Part shown: piece after piece, positions 18,687 to 28,044 of the stretch
How positions within the stretch are numbered: position 1 is the stretch's first letter
Layout: each line of letters opens with the position of its first letter
NCBI RefSeq assembly: GCF_014288115.1
Contig: NZ_JACOOK010000006.1
Location: forward strand, 62,001-126,000
DNA length: 64,000 nt
Source: Alistipes_A hominis
GTDB taxonomy: Bacteria; Bacteroidota; Bacteroidia; Bacteroidales; Rikenellaceae
Reading direction: 5' to 3'
The notes under the pieces: model-generated
Databases searched by the model: none
Told to the model about the DNA's origin: nothing
What the model saw: the letters and a program-made list of their open reading frames with translations, nothing else
Made by a program: the position numbers and the translations under genes

Positions 18687-19100
18687 ATGATAGAGACACA
18701 AATACAAATGCGCTTCGCCGACATCGACGTACTGGGGCACGTCAACAACGTCAATCAACAGCACTATTTCGACCTCGGGAAGTGCGACTTTTACAAGCAG
18801 GTGCTCGGCCTGACTCCGTACTGGAAAACGGCCGGACTGATCATCGTTGCAAGCCAGACGAACTACCTCGTCCAGACCCGCCGCGACGAGCCGATCGCCG
18901 TACGCACCCGAATCATCCGGGTGGGTAACAAAAGCTTCACGCTGCACCACCAGCTCATCAACTCCGAGACTGAACAGATCAAGACCGAATGCACGGCCGT
19001 CATGGTGGCTTACAATTTCGACGAGCAGCACTCTTTCGAAATGCCGGACGAATGGAAAGCCAAGCTGACTGCCGAAATGGAAAAAGACGCGGACCGATAA
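18687..19100 (+). CDS. Acyl-CoA thioesterase, 4HBT hotdog family
   Basis: A single hotdog domain of 137 residues. The N-terminal RFADIDVLGHVNNVNQQHYF (about 10-29) is the 4-hydroxybenzoyl-CoA thioesterase signature, in which the Asp is the usual catalytic residue. It is cytoplasmic. The acyl substrate cannot be inferred. It is the second gene after yrdC/sua5, an arrangement that gives no clear functional link. Confidence 0.85.
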   Translation: MIETQIQMRFADIDVLGHVNNVNQQHYFDLGKCDFYKQVLGLTPYWKTAGLIIVASQTNYLVQTRRDEPIAVRTRIIRVGNKSFTLHHQLINSETEQIKTECTAVMVAYNFDEQHSFEMPDEWKAKLTAEMEKDADR

Positions 19101-19153
19101 CTCCGTTCCGTAGACGGAAACCGGTCGTCCCGCCGGGCGCGCCGCAATACCGA

Positions 19154-19191
19154 CGATCCCCGGGAAACAGGATTCCGTTTCCCGGGGATCG
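19154..19191. terminator. Long hairpin between convergent genes
   Basis: A perfect 15-bp stem (19154-19168 and 19177-19191) with an 8-base loop. It lacks a U-tract, but its place between the convergent thioesterase and barrel genes fits a terminator. Confidence 0.6.
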
Positions 19192-19226
19192 TATTTACGA
19201 ATCTCGCCCGCGCATATTCCGCCGGA

Positions 19227-20792
19227 TCAGAATGCTTCCGATGCGGTAAACAGGAAAGCCGTACACCTTTTTTTGTCCCAGTGGAAATTCGGATTGCCGT
19301 GCGCGCCCCAACCGTAATCCAACCGGATGTTCATCCGCTTTTTAAATTCGAAACGGTAACCGACGCCGAAACTGCAAAGCGTATGATTCCAGGCAAAAGA
19401 ATCGACGCCCCAAACGTTACCCGCACCGATCCACGCGGCCACCCCGTGGCGACGGTAAACCCGCTGGCGCAATTCGACCTGCGTCATCACGCAGTTCCGG
19501 TCGCGGTAGCGCCCTTCGTAATAACCGCGCATGCGCTCCATGCCGCCCAGCGACGAATACATGTGCCAGGACGGCACTCCCATCGTAAAATTCCCGTAAA
19601 GGTCGTAAGCCAACACGCACCCTTTCCACGTTTTCTGATACCAGTCGAAGGTAACCTGTATCTTCCCGAACGTATGCAGCGAATTGCCGAGCCATCTCGG
19701 GAAATATTTGATATCCAGATTAAAGAAAATACCTTTGTACGGACTGGTCAGCACATCGCGCGAATCGTATTGCAAGAAGGCCCCCAAACCGACATTCATC
19801 GCATTGGGATTTTCGCCGGTCGATCCGACATAGTTGTCGAACGGATCGGCTTTCGCGGGATCGTAATAACCGTTGCGCCACGCATCGTACAACCGTTTCC
19901 CGTCTCCGTAGGAATAACCGTTGAAAACCGCTTTTTCCTGCGCGTCGAGACGGTCGTAAGCCTCCTGCGCCCCGCCGATCGTACCGCCCGACTCCTGGAG
20001 CACCTTATCCACCACCGATTCGTAATAGAGGAACGACCGTTCGGTAGCGGAGGACTTTTTCGATTTGGCTCCCGTATAGTCCAGACTGAAAGTCATCCCG
20101 GCGTAAGCCTTCGGCGCGATCCGAACGCCGCCGCTCGCACGGACTTTATACATCGTCGTGGTCAGCTCCTGCACGTATCCCGCTTTTCCGGCGTCGTAAC
20201 CCACGCCGTAAAAAGCGCCGGGAAAATAGACCATCGCCCCGGAATAAGAGACACGATAACGATTCTGCTTGAAAATATTGGTGCCGCTGACACGCAGCAA
20301 GGCGAACTTCTGGGTCGTTACGTTTCCGTAAACGGCAAAATTGGAAGGCATCGTCGTCGAATCCGTTCGATCCAGCCGATACAGGCCGGCTATCAGGAAT
20401 CCGATACCGAAACCCACGTCCGACGAATAATTCGGACCGGGCGCTATGCTCCAGTCGAGTTTCTTTTCGAAGGTGCGGTCCACGTTTGACCGGCCGTAAT
20501 AATCGATGATGCGGGCGATGAAATTCTTTTTGTGACGGGAGACGGTATCCTGAAACGCATCGATATCGGACGCCGACTCTTGCTGGAACGATCCGGTTAG
20601 TTGCTTGACGGACGGGAAAGACGCCGAAGTTTTCTGCGGATCGGCCATACCGGCGACTCCTCCTTTTTCATCCCTTCGCAATTTCAGAGAATCGTTCGTT
20701 GCGGTTTGCCGCGAAGAAAGTTCCTGCGCCTGCAAGACAGCGGCGGTTCCCAGCAATAAAAAAACGACCAGAACTTTTCGGAAAATCTGCAT
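19227..20792 (-). CDS. BamA/TamA-like outer membrane beta-barrel protein
   Basis: The 521-residue protein has a signal peptide (hydrophobic about 6-20, ending near LQAQ) and no POTRA domain. The region from about residue 105 to the end alternates hydrophobic strands in the Omp85/surface-antigen-D15 manner, with GGMERMRGYYEGRYRD (about 404-419) and GVGYRFEFKKRMNIRLDYGWG near the C-terminus, ending in Phe. It is probably an outer-membrane barrel of the short, POTRA-less kind. The role is unknown. Confidence 0.75.
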   Translation of the reverse strand: MQIFRKVLVVFLLLGTAAVLQAQELSSRQTATNDSLKLRRDEKGGVAGMADPQKTSASFPSVKQLTGSFQQESASDIDAFQDTVSRHKKNFIARIIDYYGRSNVDRTFEKKLDWSIAPGPNYSSDVGFGIGFLIAGLYRLDRTDSTTMPSNFAVYGNVTTQKFALLRVSGTNIFKQNRYRVSYSGAMVYFPGAFYGVGYDAGKAGYVQELTTTMYKVRASGGVRIAPKAYAGMTFSLDYTGAKSKKSSATERSFLYYESVVDKVLQESGGTIGGAQEAYDRLDAQEKAVFNGYSYGDGKRLYDAWRNGYYDPAKADPFDNYVGSTGENPNAMNVGLGAFLQYDSRDVLTSPYKGIFFNLDIKYFPRWLGNSLHTFGKIQVTFDWYQKTWKGCVLAYDLYGNFTMGVPSWHMYSSLGGMERMRGYYEGRYRDRNCVMTQVELRQRVYRRHGVAAWIGAGNVWGVDSFAWNHTLCSFGVGYRFEFKKRMNIRLDYGWGAHGNPNFHWDKKRCTAFLFTASEAF

Positions 20793-20815
20793 ACAAACGG
20801 GTTAGTGATTTAGGA

Positions 20816-20823
20816 CAAAGGTA
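20816..20823 (-). promoter_or_regulatory. Candidate -7 box for the outer membrane barrel gene
   Basis: On minus, TACCTTTG is a perfect TAnnTTTG, 24 bases before the start codon. No -33 TTTG lies at the right spacing. Confidence 0.45.
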
Positions 20824-20869
20824 CGGAAAAAAACGAGATAGTAGGCTGAAAGAGGCAAGAAGGTTGTAA

Positions 20870-21236
20870 ACAAAGGGTTTAGAGAAAACACAGACTGCGA
20901 GGACAAAGAAGCCAAGCGAAACCTTTGAAAAGCCAAGTGAGACCGGAGTTGCATTACTATCCCGCTACTTCGGTTCGGATAAAGGATTTTCGACGTTAGG
21001 TATGAACCATGAAACCTTGTTAGCGATATTCCGTCAGCACAACGAGGATTACCAGAAGCAGGCGGGCAAGCTCAAAAGTCTGCACAGTTATTGGAAATAC
21101 TGCACCGTGTATAAACACCTCGCGGAGTTCCATCGAAGAACGCTATAAAGTCAGCGCCATTGCCTTGGAAGAGCTTGCTCCCGCATTCATCACCGACTTC
21201 GAGCTGTTCCTCAAAACCGAAAGGACAGGCTTCTGA
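20870..21236 (+). pseudogene. Tyrosine-integrase remnant (N-terminal SAM-like domain only, frameshifted)
   Basis: In frame from 20870, and from ATG 21002, the translation reads LLAIFRQHNEDYQKQ then SYWKYCTVYKHLAEF, the SAM-like core-binding domain of Bacteroides conjugative-transposon tyrosine recombinases. At about 21130 one extra C shifts the frame: the reading stops at CTATAA, while the next frame continues as EERYKVSAIALEELAPAFI and TDFELFLKTER before a stop at 21236. The catalytic domain and most of the arm-binding domain are absent. This is a dead integrase fragment that marks a former mobile element. The rest of the 20793-21354 gap holds no other gene. Confidence 0.85.
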
Positions 21237-21253
21237 ACTGAACCGAACAAAGA

Positions 21254-21281
21254 AACGGGCAGGCGTCGAAACCTGCCCGTT
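21254..21281. terminator. Hairpin between integrase remnant and araC
   Basis: A 10-bp GC-rich stem (21254-21263 and 21272-21281) with an 8-base loop. The plus-strand side continues with TGTCATTCTC, a weak U-run. It probably terminated the integrase and could serve araC on minus. Confidence 0.55.
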
Positions 21282-21354
21282 GTCATTCTCATTCGCTGAA
21301 TACTCTTGCCGGCAAATTCTTGTTTCTTGTACCTATCGGTTTATATTTGGACAT

Positions 21355-22206
21355 CTACAAATCCATACTACAATTCCTCTTAAATGTAGCGTTTTTATAT
21401 TCAGACGGAGAACAGCCTGCATACAACTTAAAATAGCGCCCGAAAAAAGACTGGTCGGTAAAATGTAATTTGCATGATGTTTCCTTGATGCTTATCTTAG
21501 GATTGGACAATAAACGTTTGGCTTCTATGATGACGAACGTCGTAATCCATTGAGATGGTGTCTTGCCCGATACCTTATGAATTAATGTCGTGAAATAGCG
21601 GGGCGTAAGGCCTTGTTGCTTTGCATAAAACTGTACATTTCTGTGAATATGGAAATTCTGATACAGTGAAACGAGAAAGTTCTGGAAAGTCTTGTCCTTG
21701 CGAGTCTGCTTCATAGACTGCATCGATTTGTTGGTTATATAGGCATCTATCACTTCGTAACAAAAGGCTTGAACAAGCGATAACACGATTTGTGTCCCCA
21801 ATTGGGTCTGGATATTTTTCCTTTTACGGACAAACCAAATGATTTCCTCTATACGTTGCAATTGTTCAACCGTCAAAGAAACAAGAGGATGGAAACGTAT
21901 ATAAATATGACTTTGAGTGTCGGATATGGAATCGAGCGAGGAAAATATGAAATTGAAATCCGCCGTTCCCGCCACTCCCTGTAGGTCATCGCTGACACTA
22001 TGGATTTGCGTCAGCGAGAATGCCGGATATATGTACAAATCGCCTTTTTCCACATTGTATAGCCGTTCGTCCATTATAAGAGAAATTTTTCCTCTTTTAC
22101 AAAGCAGAAATCCATTTTGATTAAGATAGCTGAAAGGATTTCTTTGCTTTATATTCTTGCTGTCTATATCGAACAACTCGATATTGGAATCTTCAATTGT
22201 ACTCAT
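21355..22206 (-). CDS. AraC-family transcriptional regulator
   Basis: The 283-residue protein has an N-terminal cupin-like sensing region (about 30-90, with KGDLYIYPAF) and a C-terminal double helix-turn-helix (about 185-275) with QQGLTPRYFTTLIHKVSGKTPSQWI and, in the second helix-turn-helix, FTDQSFFGRYFKLYAGCSPSEY. It is transcribed divergently from the RND operon with 173 bases between start codons, so it probably controls that pump. It is noticeably more AT-rich than the core genes nearby, which fits transfer. Confidence 0.88.
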   Translation of the reverse strand: MSTIEDSNIELFDIDSKNIKQRNPFSYLNQNGFLLCKRGKISLIMDERLYNVEKGDLYIYPAFSLTQIHSVSDDLQGVAGTADFNFIFSSLDSISDTQSHIYIRFHPLVSLTVEQLQRIEEIIWFVRKRKNIQTQLGTQIVLSLVQAFCYEVIDAYITNKSMQSMKQTRKDKTFQNFLVSLYQNFHIHRNVQFYAKQQGLTPRYFTTLIHKVSGKTPSQWITTFVIIEAKRLLSNPKISIKETSCKLHFTDQSFFGRYFKLYAGCSPSEYKNATFKRNCSMDL

Positions 22207-22230
22207 TTATTTTGTATATCTAAACCTCGG

Positions 22231-22238
22231 CAAAGATA
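22231..22238 (-). promoter_or_regulatory. Candidate -7 box for araC
   Basis: On minus, TATCTTTG fits TAnnTTTG, 25 bases before the start. The A-rich stretch upstream has several CAAA (TTTG on minus) but none at 19-21 bases. The plus-strand promoter of the efflux operon is not clear in the same gap. Confidence 0.45.
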
Positions 22239-22379
22239 AAAAAACAAACAAAACAAACTCATATTTCGCTATGAATCTTCCGTAAATCGAACATATCATA
22301 CAATTTTCGCTCAATTTTGCTCTTGCGTGCCATTTTTGATTTGCATAATTTTATAGCCGCAATTAAGGACAATTCATAT

Positions 22380-23450
22380 ATGAGAAAAAATTATGTTATA
22401 ACATGTCTGTTCATGGGACTGTTATTGCTGAACAGCTCGTGCCACAGTAAGCAGACGGAGGAAACGGACACGGCAAATGTCCGGCTCTTCATGGTTGAAA
22501 ACGCCGGTGCTACATCGGTTCAAGAATTTCCCGGACGTGTGAAGGCTGCGGAAGAAGTGAACATGGCTTTCAAGATCAGTGGAACATTGATGAACGTCTA
22601 TGTCGAGGAAGGCAGCAGGGTAAGCAAAGGTCAGCTTGTAGCGGAAATAGACCCGCGTGATTATCAAGTGCAACTGGACGCTATCAAGGCGGAGTATATG
22701 AACGTAAAATCGGAAGCCGAACGTGTAATAGCACTCTATGCGGACAGCGTAAGCACAGCCGATGCATATGACAAGGCACGATTTGGCTTACAGCAGATTG
22801 CCGCAAAATATGAAAATGCCCAAAACCAATTAGCTGACACAAAAATATATGCTCCTTTCAATGGGTATGTTCAGAAACGCTTGTTTGATCCGCCAACGGT
22901 CGTGGCAGCAGGTATGCCTATTGTCACGATTGTATCAGGGGGTAAGCAAGAAATAGAAATCAATATCCCGGCGTCTACTTATATTCATCGCAACAAGATG
23001 GAATCGTTCTATGCTTCATTTGATTTCATGCCGAACCAGAAAGTCCCGCTCCGCTTGATTAGCATAGCACCGAAAGCCAATGCCAATCAATTGTACACAG
23101 TACGTCTTTCCATTCCGCAGGACATGTCGCCCCAGCCTTCGCCCGGAATGAATACGATGGTAGATATGGTGATAAGCGATACCGCGAGCGGGAAGACGGA
23201 AATACCGTCTTCCGCATTATTCAAGAAAGACGGGAAAAGTTGCGTCTGGGTTTATAATAAGAAGGACGGAGTGATAAGATTACGTGCCGTATCCGTCAAG
23301 CAACTCCATACCAATGGCAAGGCAATCATTGCGCAAGGGCTTTCTGATGGGGAACTTGTCGTGACTGCTGGAGTACATAAACTGACGGACAGCCAAAAGG
23401 TAAAGCCTATGGCTGATGAATCTGAAACGAATGTAGGAGGCTTATTGTGA
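22380..23450 (+). CDS. RND efflux periplasmic adaptor (membrane fusion protein)
   Basis: It links the inner-membrane pump to the outer-membrane channel. From the ATG at 22380 it has 356 residues and begins with a lipoprotein signal, lipobox LLNSSC with Cys21. The biotinyl-lipoyl halves (VKAAEEVNMAFKISGTLMNVY and IYAPFNGYVQKRLFD) flank an alpha-hairpin, followed by beta-barrel and membrane-proximal domains. An earlier start at 22317 would put 21 residues in front of the signal, so I reject it. Its stop overlaps the start of the pump gene. Confidence 0.92.
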   Translation: MRKNYVITCLFMGLLLLNSSCHSKQTEETDTANVRLFMVENAGATSVQEFPGRVKAAEEVNMAFKISGTLMNVYVEEGSRVSKGQLVAEIDPRDYQVQLDAIKAEYMNVKSEAERVIALYADSVSTADAYDKARFGLQQIAAKYENAQNQLADTKIYAPFNGYVQKRLFDPPTVVAAGMPIVTIVSGGKQEIEINIPASTYIHRNKMESFYASFDFMPNQKVPLRLISIAPKANANQLYTVRLSIPQDMSPQPSPGMNTMVDMVISDTASGKTEIPSSALFKKDGKSCVWVYNKKDGVIRLRAVSVKQLHTNGKAIIAQGLSDGELVVTAGVHKLTDSQKVKPMADESETNVGGLL

Positions 23451-26400
23451 TGGATGTAGGAAAATGGGCTTTCGACAACAAGAAACTGGTTTATTTTCTT
23501 ATTGTCGTCTTGCTGGTCGGCGGGCTCTATTCCGCATACGACATGAGCAAGCTGGAAGATCCGGAAATCAAGGTGAAAATGGCGATGGTCGTGGCGACCC
23601 GGCCCGGAGCTTCCGCACACGAGATGGAAATGGAAGTCACCGAACCGTTGGAAAAAAACATACGCACCATCGGTGAAGTGAACAACGTATGCAGTTGGTC
23701 GTATAATGATTTAACCATCCTCCAGGTCGAAATGAAGACCACGGTTCCGGAAAACGAAATCGAGCAGTGCTGGGACATGTTGCGGCGCAAAGTTTCCGAT
23801 GCCGGAGCCGGACTTCCGGAAGGCACGTCGGTCAAGGTGCAAGACGATTTCGGATTGGTATACGGCATGTTCTACGCCCTGACCGGTGACGGAACGGACG
23901 AGCGCAAACTATCCGACTATGCCCGATTGATCCAGCGGGAGTTGACAAACATTGAAGACGTGGGACGTGTCACTATATACGGAGAACGAGAGGAGTGCAT
24001 CAACATTGAGATGCTGCCTGAACGTATGGCGACATTGGGCGTTTCGCCTGCGGAGGTACTCACCACGCTGCAAGGGCAGAATGGCATCTATTATACCGGA
24101 TATTACGACAACGGGCCAAAACGCGTGCGCGTGACTGTCAATGACAAATTCCGCAAGGTAGAGCAAATTCGCAATATGATTATACAGGGCCATGAGGATG
24201 ACCAACTCCGCTTGGGAGATATTGCCAAAGTAGGTAATGACTATGTCACTCCGGTACGCAACTCGATGGCTTATAACGGCGAGCCGTCTTTGGGCATTGC
24301 CGTTGCCGCCGCTTCGGGTACGGACATCGTGAAAGTAGGCAAACAAGTTGAACGGCGGCTTGAGGAATTGAAAGCGGAGCATTTCCCGGCAGGAGTAGAA
24401 TACCATCGCGTGTTCTACCAGCCGGAACGAGTGACAGATGCCCTTGCCACTTTCTTCATCAACCTGATAGAATCGGTCGTTATCGTCGTGGCGATATTGA
24501 TGCTCGTCATGGGCTTCAAAAGCGGTGTTATCATAGGCACGAGCCTTATTGTCACGGTTATCGGCTCATTCTTGTTATTGGGCATGATGGACGGTTCCAT
24601 GCAACGGGTATCGCTGGCTGCTTTTATTCTCGCAATGGGAATGCTGGTAGACAATGCCATCGTGATAATTGACGGCATCCTGATAGACCTGAAACGGGGC
24701 AAGCCGCGCATGGAAGCGATGACTTCCATAGGTAAAAGGACGGCCATGCCGCTTCTGGGGGCAACTTTGATTGCCATCCTTGCCTTCCTGCCCGTCTTCC
24801 TTTCTCCCGATACGGCGGGCGTATACGTGAGAGACCTGTTCATCGTCCTTGCCGTGTCGTTGTTGTTGAGTTGGATACTGGCACTCGTGCATGTGCCTTT
24901 GATGGCAAACGGTTGGCTGAAAGCCGACGCGCCCGGCAAAAAAGAGGAATCGTTATACAACGGTCGGGTATATGGCTGGCTGCGTGCAGCCTTGAATTTC
25001 GGGCTGCGTCATCGCGTATCCTCTGTGCTCATCGCGGTCGCGCTCGTCCTGTTAAGCGCATACGGCTATCGGTTCATGCGCCACGGCTTTTTCCCAGACA
25101 TGGTGTACGACCAGCTCTATATGGAATACAAACTGCCGGAAGGTACGAACTCCACACAGGTGGCGAGCGATTTGGAAGAAATCAGGGTTTATTTGAAAAG
25201 CCGCCCGGAGATACGCAACGTAACGACCGCCATCGGCGGTACGCCCGCCCGTTACAATCTGGTACGCAGCATCGCCACGCCCTCATTGTCGTACGGCGAA
25301 CTGATTATCGACTTCGAGTCCCCCGACGCGCTGGTGGAAAACATGGATGAAATTCAACGGGAACTTCTGAAGCGGTATCCCGATGCCTACGTCAAGTTGA
25401 AACAGTACAACATCATGTACAAGAAGTATCCCATCGAGGCCCTGTTCACAGGACCCGACCCTGCCGTACTCCATGCGTTAGCGGATTCCGCACGCATGAT
25501 TATGGAACAGACCCCCGAAGTCTGCTTGGTCACGACAGACTGGGAACCGTCCATGCCGTTATTGACGATAGACTACGACCAATCGTCCGCACGCCGCTCC
25601 GGGTTGAGCAGGCAAGATATTTCCACTTCCGTACTGACAGCAGCCGGAGGCATACCCGTTGGCAATTTCTATGACGGCATACACAAGAACACGATTTATC
25701 TGAAATGTACAGGAGAGGACGGAGAGAAAATGGACAATCTGGAGAATGTTCCTTTGTTCTCAATGATGCCCAATATAAGCAGCGTGTTGGATGAAGAAGC
25801 TTTGCTGAAAATAAAATCAGGAACGGCAGACCGCAGTGACCTCATCGAATCGGTCATGCAGACGACACCGTTGAAGCAAATCGGCAAGGGGATTAGCATG
25901 GAATGGGAAGACCCCATCGTTCCGCGTTACAATGGACAGCGTGCCCAGACAGTCATGTGTTCGCCTTCGCCTGGCATTGAAACAGAAAAGGCACGCGCAA
26001 CCATTGCCGAAAGGATCGAACAGATAAAACTTCCCGAAGGATACCAACTACAATGGAAAGGCGAAAAAGATGCCAGTACGCAAACCATGCACTACTTGTT
26101 CAAAAACGTGCCGTTGGGTATCGTCCTGATGATTGCCATCCTTATCATGCTGTTCAAGGATTACCGCAAGCCTGCAATCATACTTTGCTGCGTTCCATTG
26201 CTTGCCATCGGTATCGTCGGAGCCATGCTTCTAAGCGGACAGTCATTCACGTTCTGCGCCATTGTCGGGGCATTGGGACTGGTCGGCATGATGATGAAAA
26301 ATTGCATCGTGCTGATGGATGAAATCGGGGAACAGATAAGTGCCGGCATCGCGCCGGCCGAAGCTCTTGTATCCAGTTCGGAAAGCCGTTTGCGTCCTGT

Positions 26401-26569
26401 GATGATGGCTTCGCTTACTACCATTCTCGGCATGATACCGCTGTTGAGCGACGCTATGTTCGGCTCTATGGCTGCTACCATCATGGGCGGCTTGCTCTTC
26501 TCCACACTGGCTACGCTGTTCTTTGTGCCTATCCTTTACGCCATGTTCTTCAAAATCAAGATAAAATGA
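23450..26569 (+). CDS. RND-family efflux transporter, inner membrane pump
   Basis: A proton-driven resistance-nodulation-division pump of 1039 residues. The first membrane helix is near residues 12-30, two large periplasmic loops follow, and helix 4 carries GMLVDNAIVIIDG (about 398-410) with the proton-relay Asp. MMASLTTILGMIPLLSDAMFG lies near the C-terminus. The start is ATG 23450, overlapping the adaptor stop, with AGGAGG at 23435-23440 placed 9 bases upstream, a strong Shine-Dalgarno that is unusual in this phylum. The divergence from AcrB-type pumps suggests the heavy-metal or multidrug-efflux branch, but the substrate is unknown. Confidence 0.93.
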   Translation: MDVGKWAFDNKKLVYFLIVVLLVGGLYSAYDMSKLEDPEIKVKMAMVVATRPGASAHEMEMEVTEPLEKNIRTIGEVNNVCSWSYNDLTILQVEMKTTVPENEIEQCWDMLRRKVSDAGAGLPEGTSVKVQDDFGLVYGMFYALTGDGTDERKLSDYARLIQRELTNIEDVGRVTIYGEREECINIEMLPERMATLGVSPAEVLTTLQGQNGIYYTGYYDNGPKRVRVTVNDKFRKVEQIRNMIIQGHEDDQLRLGDIAKVGNDYVTPVRNSMAYNGEPSLGIAVAAASGTDIVKVGKQVERRLEELKAEHFPAGVEYHRVFYQPERVTDALATFFINLIESVVIVVAILMLVMGFKSGVIIGTSLIVTVIGSFLLLGMMDGSMQRVSLAAFILAMGMLVDNAIVIIDGILIDLKRGKPRMEAMTSIGKRTAMPLLGATLIAILAFLPVFLSPDTAGVYVRDLFIVLAVSLLLSWILALVHVPLMANGWLKADAPGKKEESLYNGRVYGWLRAALNFGLRHRVSSVLIAVALVLLSAYGYRFMRHGFFPDMVYDQLYMEYKLPEGTNSTQVASDLEEIRVYLKSRPEIRNVTTAIGGTPARYNLVRSIATPSLSYGELIIDFESPDALVENMDEIQRELLKRYPDAYVKLKQYNIMYKKYPIEALFTGPDPAVLHALADSARMIMEQTPEVCLVTTDWEPSMPLLTIDYDQSSARRSGLSRQDISTSVLTAAGGIPVGNFYDGIHKNTIYLKCTGEDGEKMDNLENVPLFSMMPNISSVLDEEALLKIKSGTADRSDLIESVMQTTPLKQIGKGISMEWEDPIVPRYNGQRAQTVMCSPSPGIETEKARATIAERIEQIKLPEGYQLQWKGEKDASTQTMHYLFKNVPLGIVLMIAILIMLFKDYRKPAIILCCVPLLAIGIVGAMLLSGQSFTFCAIVGALGLVGMMMKNCIVLMDEIGEQISAGIAPAEALVSSSESRLRPVMMASLTTILGMIPLLSDAMFGSMAATIMGGLLFSTLATLFFVPILYAMFFKIKIK

Positions 26570-27903
26570 AACGATTATTTATATACATATTCGCCGTATT
26601 ACCGTTTGCATGCTATTCGCAAACGGTTCTGACACTGGATGAATGCATCCGGTTGGCAAAAGAAAACAATAAAAGGATGGAAGTCTCCGAGCAGCAATTA
26701 CAGGCTTCCCTGTTTGAAAAGCGCAGTACCAAGGCTCTGTTTCTCCCGTCATTATCATTGACAGGAAACGCTCTTTATTCTACTGCCGACGGTTCCTATT
26801 CAAGCGGTATGGGACAACTGCCTGTATTAGGTGCGGATGGAATCCCTACAGGACAGTCTGCCTTGTTTCCGGGCATCGACCTTGCATACGACCTCGGCTG
26901 GATATACAGCGGAGGTGTCAAAGTGGAACAGCCCGTTTACATGGGCGGGAAAATACGGACAAGCTACCGCATGGCAAAGATCGGCGATGAAATAGCCCGG
27001 CAGAACAAAAGACTGACGGAATCGGAAGTGGTCGTGGAAACGTCACGTGCATACGCCGGAGTGGTGCGCGCCAAAGAACTGGTGCTGGTTGCGGAGTCCT
27101 ATAATGAGCTATTGACGGAACTGATGCGTACCGTGGAAAGTGCCCGCAAGCATGGTATGAAATCGCAGAACGACGTGCTGAAAGTGAAGGTAAAGTTGAA
27201 TGAAAGCGAACTGGACTTGCGCCGTGCGGAAAACGGGCATCGACTTGCCATGATGAATCTGTGCCACTACATAGGTCGCCCATTGACGGACAAGATAGAA
27301 ACAGATAGCTCTTTACCTGAAACGAATGCCGGTTATATGCAGGACGACGGCATATCCAACCGTCCCGAATACTTGATGCTTGAACAGCAAAACGAATTGG
27401 CTAAACAGAAAATCGCCGTAGCAAGAAGCGAGCATCTGCCACAAGTGGGATTGGTCGGTCAATACGGCTACTTGAACGGCATTGAGCTAAATGGGAGAAA
27501 ACTGCTCGACAGTTGGAACTTTCTTGTCGGCGTGCAAGTCTCCATACCTATTTTCGATTTCGGACACCGCACCAACAAGATCAAATCAGCCAAGGCGCAA
27601 TACACACAGGTTCAAGCCGAACGCGAAGATACTAACGAACGGCTTACGCTTGAGATGACCCAGTCGTTCAACAACCTTGACGAAGCATTCCTTGAAAAGA
27701 GGTTAGCGGAATCGTCCGTTGTCTCAGCGGAGGAGAACCTGCGTGCGAGCCGACTGCAATATGAGAAAGGCGTGGAAACGCTGTCCGACTATCTTGAAGC
27801 GCAGACCTTGTGGCAACAAGCCATGCAGACACAGGTGGAAGCACGGATAAACTGCTATCTGAGATGGCTGGAGTATCAGAAAGCGGTTGGAAAAATTAAC
27901 TAA
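26566..27903 (+). CDS. TolC-family outer membrane efflux channel
   Basis: The 445-residue protein has a signal peptide ending near CYSQ, then two long helical repeats of the outer-membrane-efflux-protein family, for example LTLDECIRLAKENNKRME (about 22-39) and EENLRASRLQYEKGVETLSDYLEAQTLWQQA near the C-terminus. It overlaps the pump gene by ATGA at 26566-26569. It completes the tripartite pump with the two preceding genes. Confidence 0.92.
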   Translation: MKRLFIYIFAVLPFACYSQTVLTLDECIRLAKENNKRMEVSEQQLQASLFEKRSTKALFLPSLSLTGNALYSTADGSYSSGMGQLPVLGADGIPTGQSALFPGIDLAYDLGWIYSGGVKVEQPVYMGGKIRTSYRMAKIGDEIARQNKRLTESEVVVETSRAYAGVVRAKELVLVAESYNELLTELMRTVESARKHGMKSQNDVLKVKVKLNESELDLRRAENGHRLAMMNLCHYIGRPLTDKIETDSSLPETNAGYMQDDGISNRPEYLMLEQQNELAKQKIAVARSEHLPQVGLVGQYGYLNGIELNGRKLLDSWNFLVGVQVSIPIFDFGHRTNKIKSAKAQYTQVQAEREDTNERLTLEMTQSFNNLDEAFLEKRLAESSVVSAEENLRASRLQYEKGVETLSDYLEAQTLWQQAMQTQVEARINCYLRWLEYQKAVGKIN

Positions 27904-27980
27904 CGATCGGCATCGAGGTATATTTCTGCGTCCTTTCAAAAATGATTCATATCGTTTTATCTCGATGATGACCCGCAGAA

Positions 27981-28005
27981 GCGCCTCTCCGGGACAAAGA
28001 GGCGC
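27981..28005. terminator. Hairpin at the right end of the efflux operon
   Basis: An 8-bp stem GCGCCTCT/AGAGGCGC with a nine-base loop lies between two convergent genes. There is no U-tract. It may terminate the RND operon or the decarboxylase. Confidence 0.45.
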
Positions 28006-28044
28006 ACCGGACTCCTGCTTTTGACCCCGTATGCGCCAGGACGG

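Noticed and set aside
20793..28044. tRNA or direct repeat as an attachment site at the island borders
   Set aside because: I found neither a tRNA end nor matching repeats at the two edges by eye; a genome comparison would be needed.
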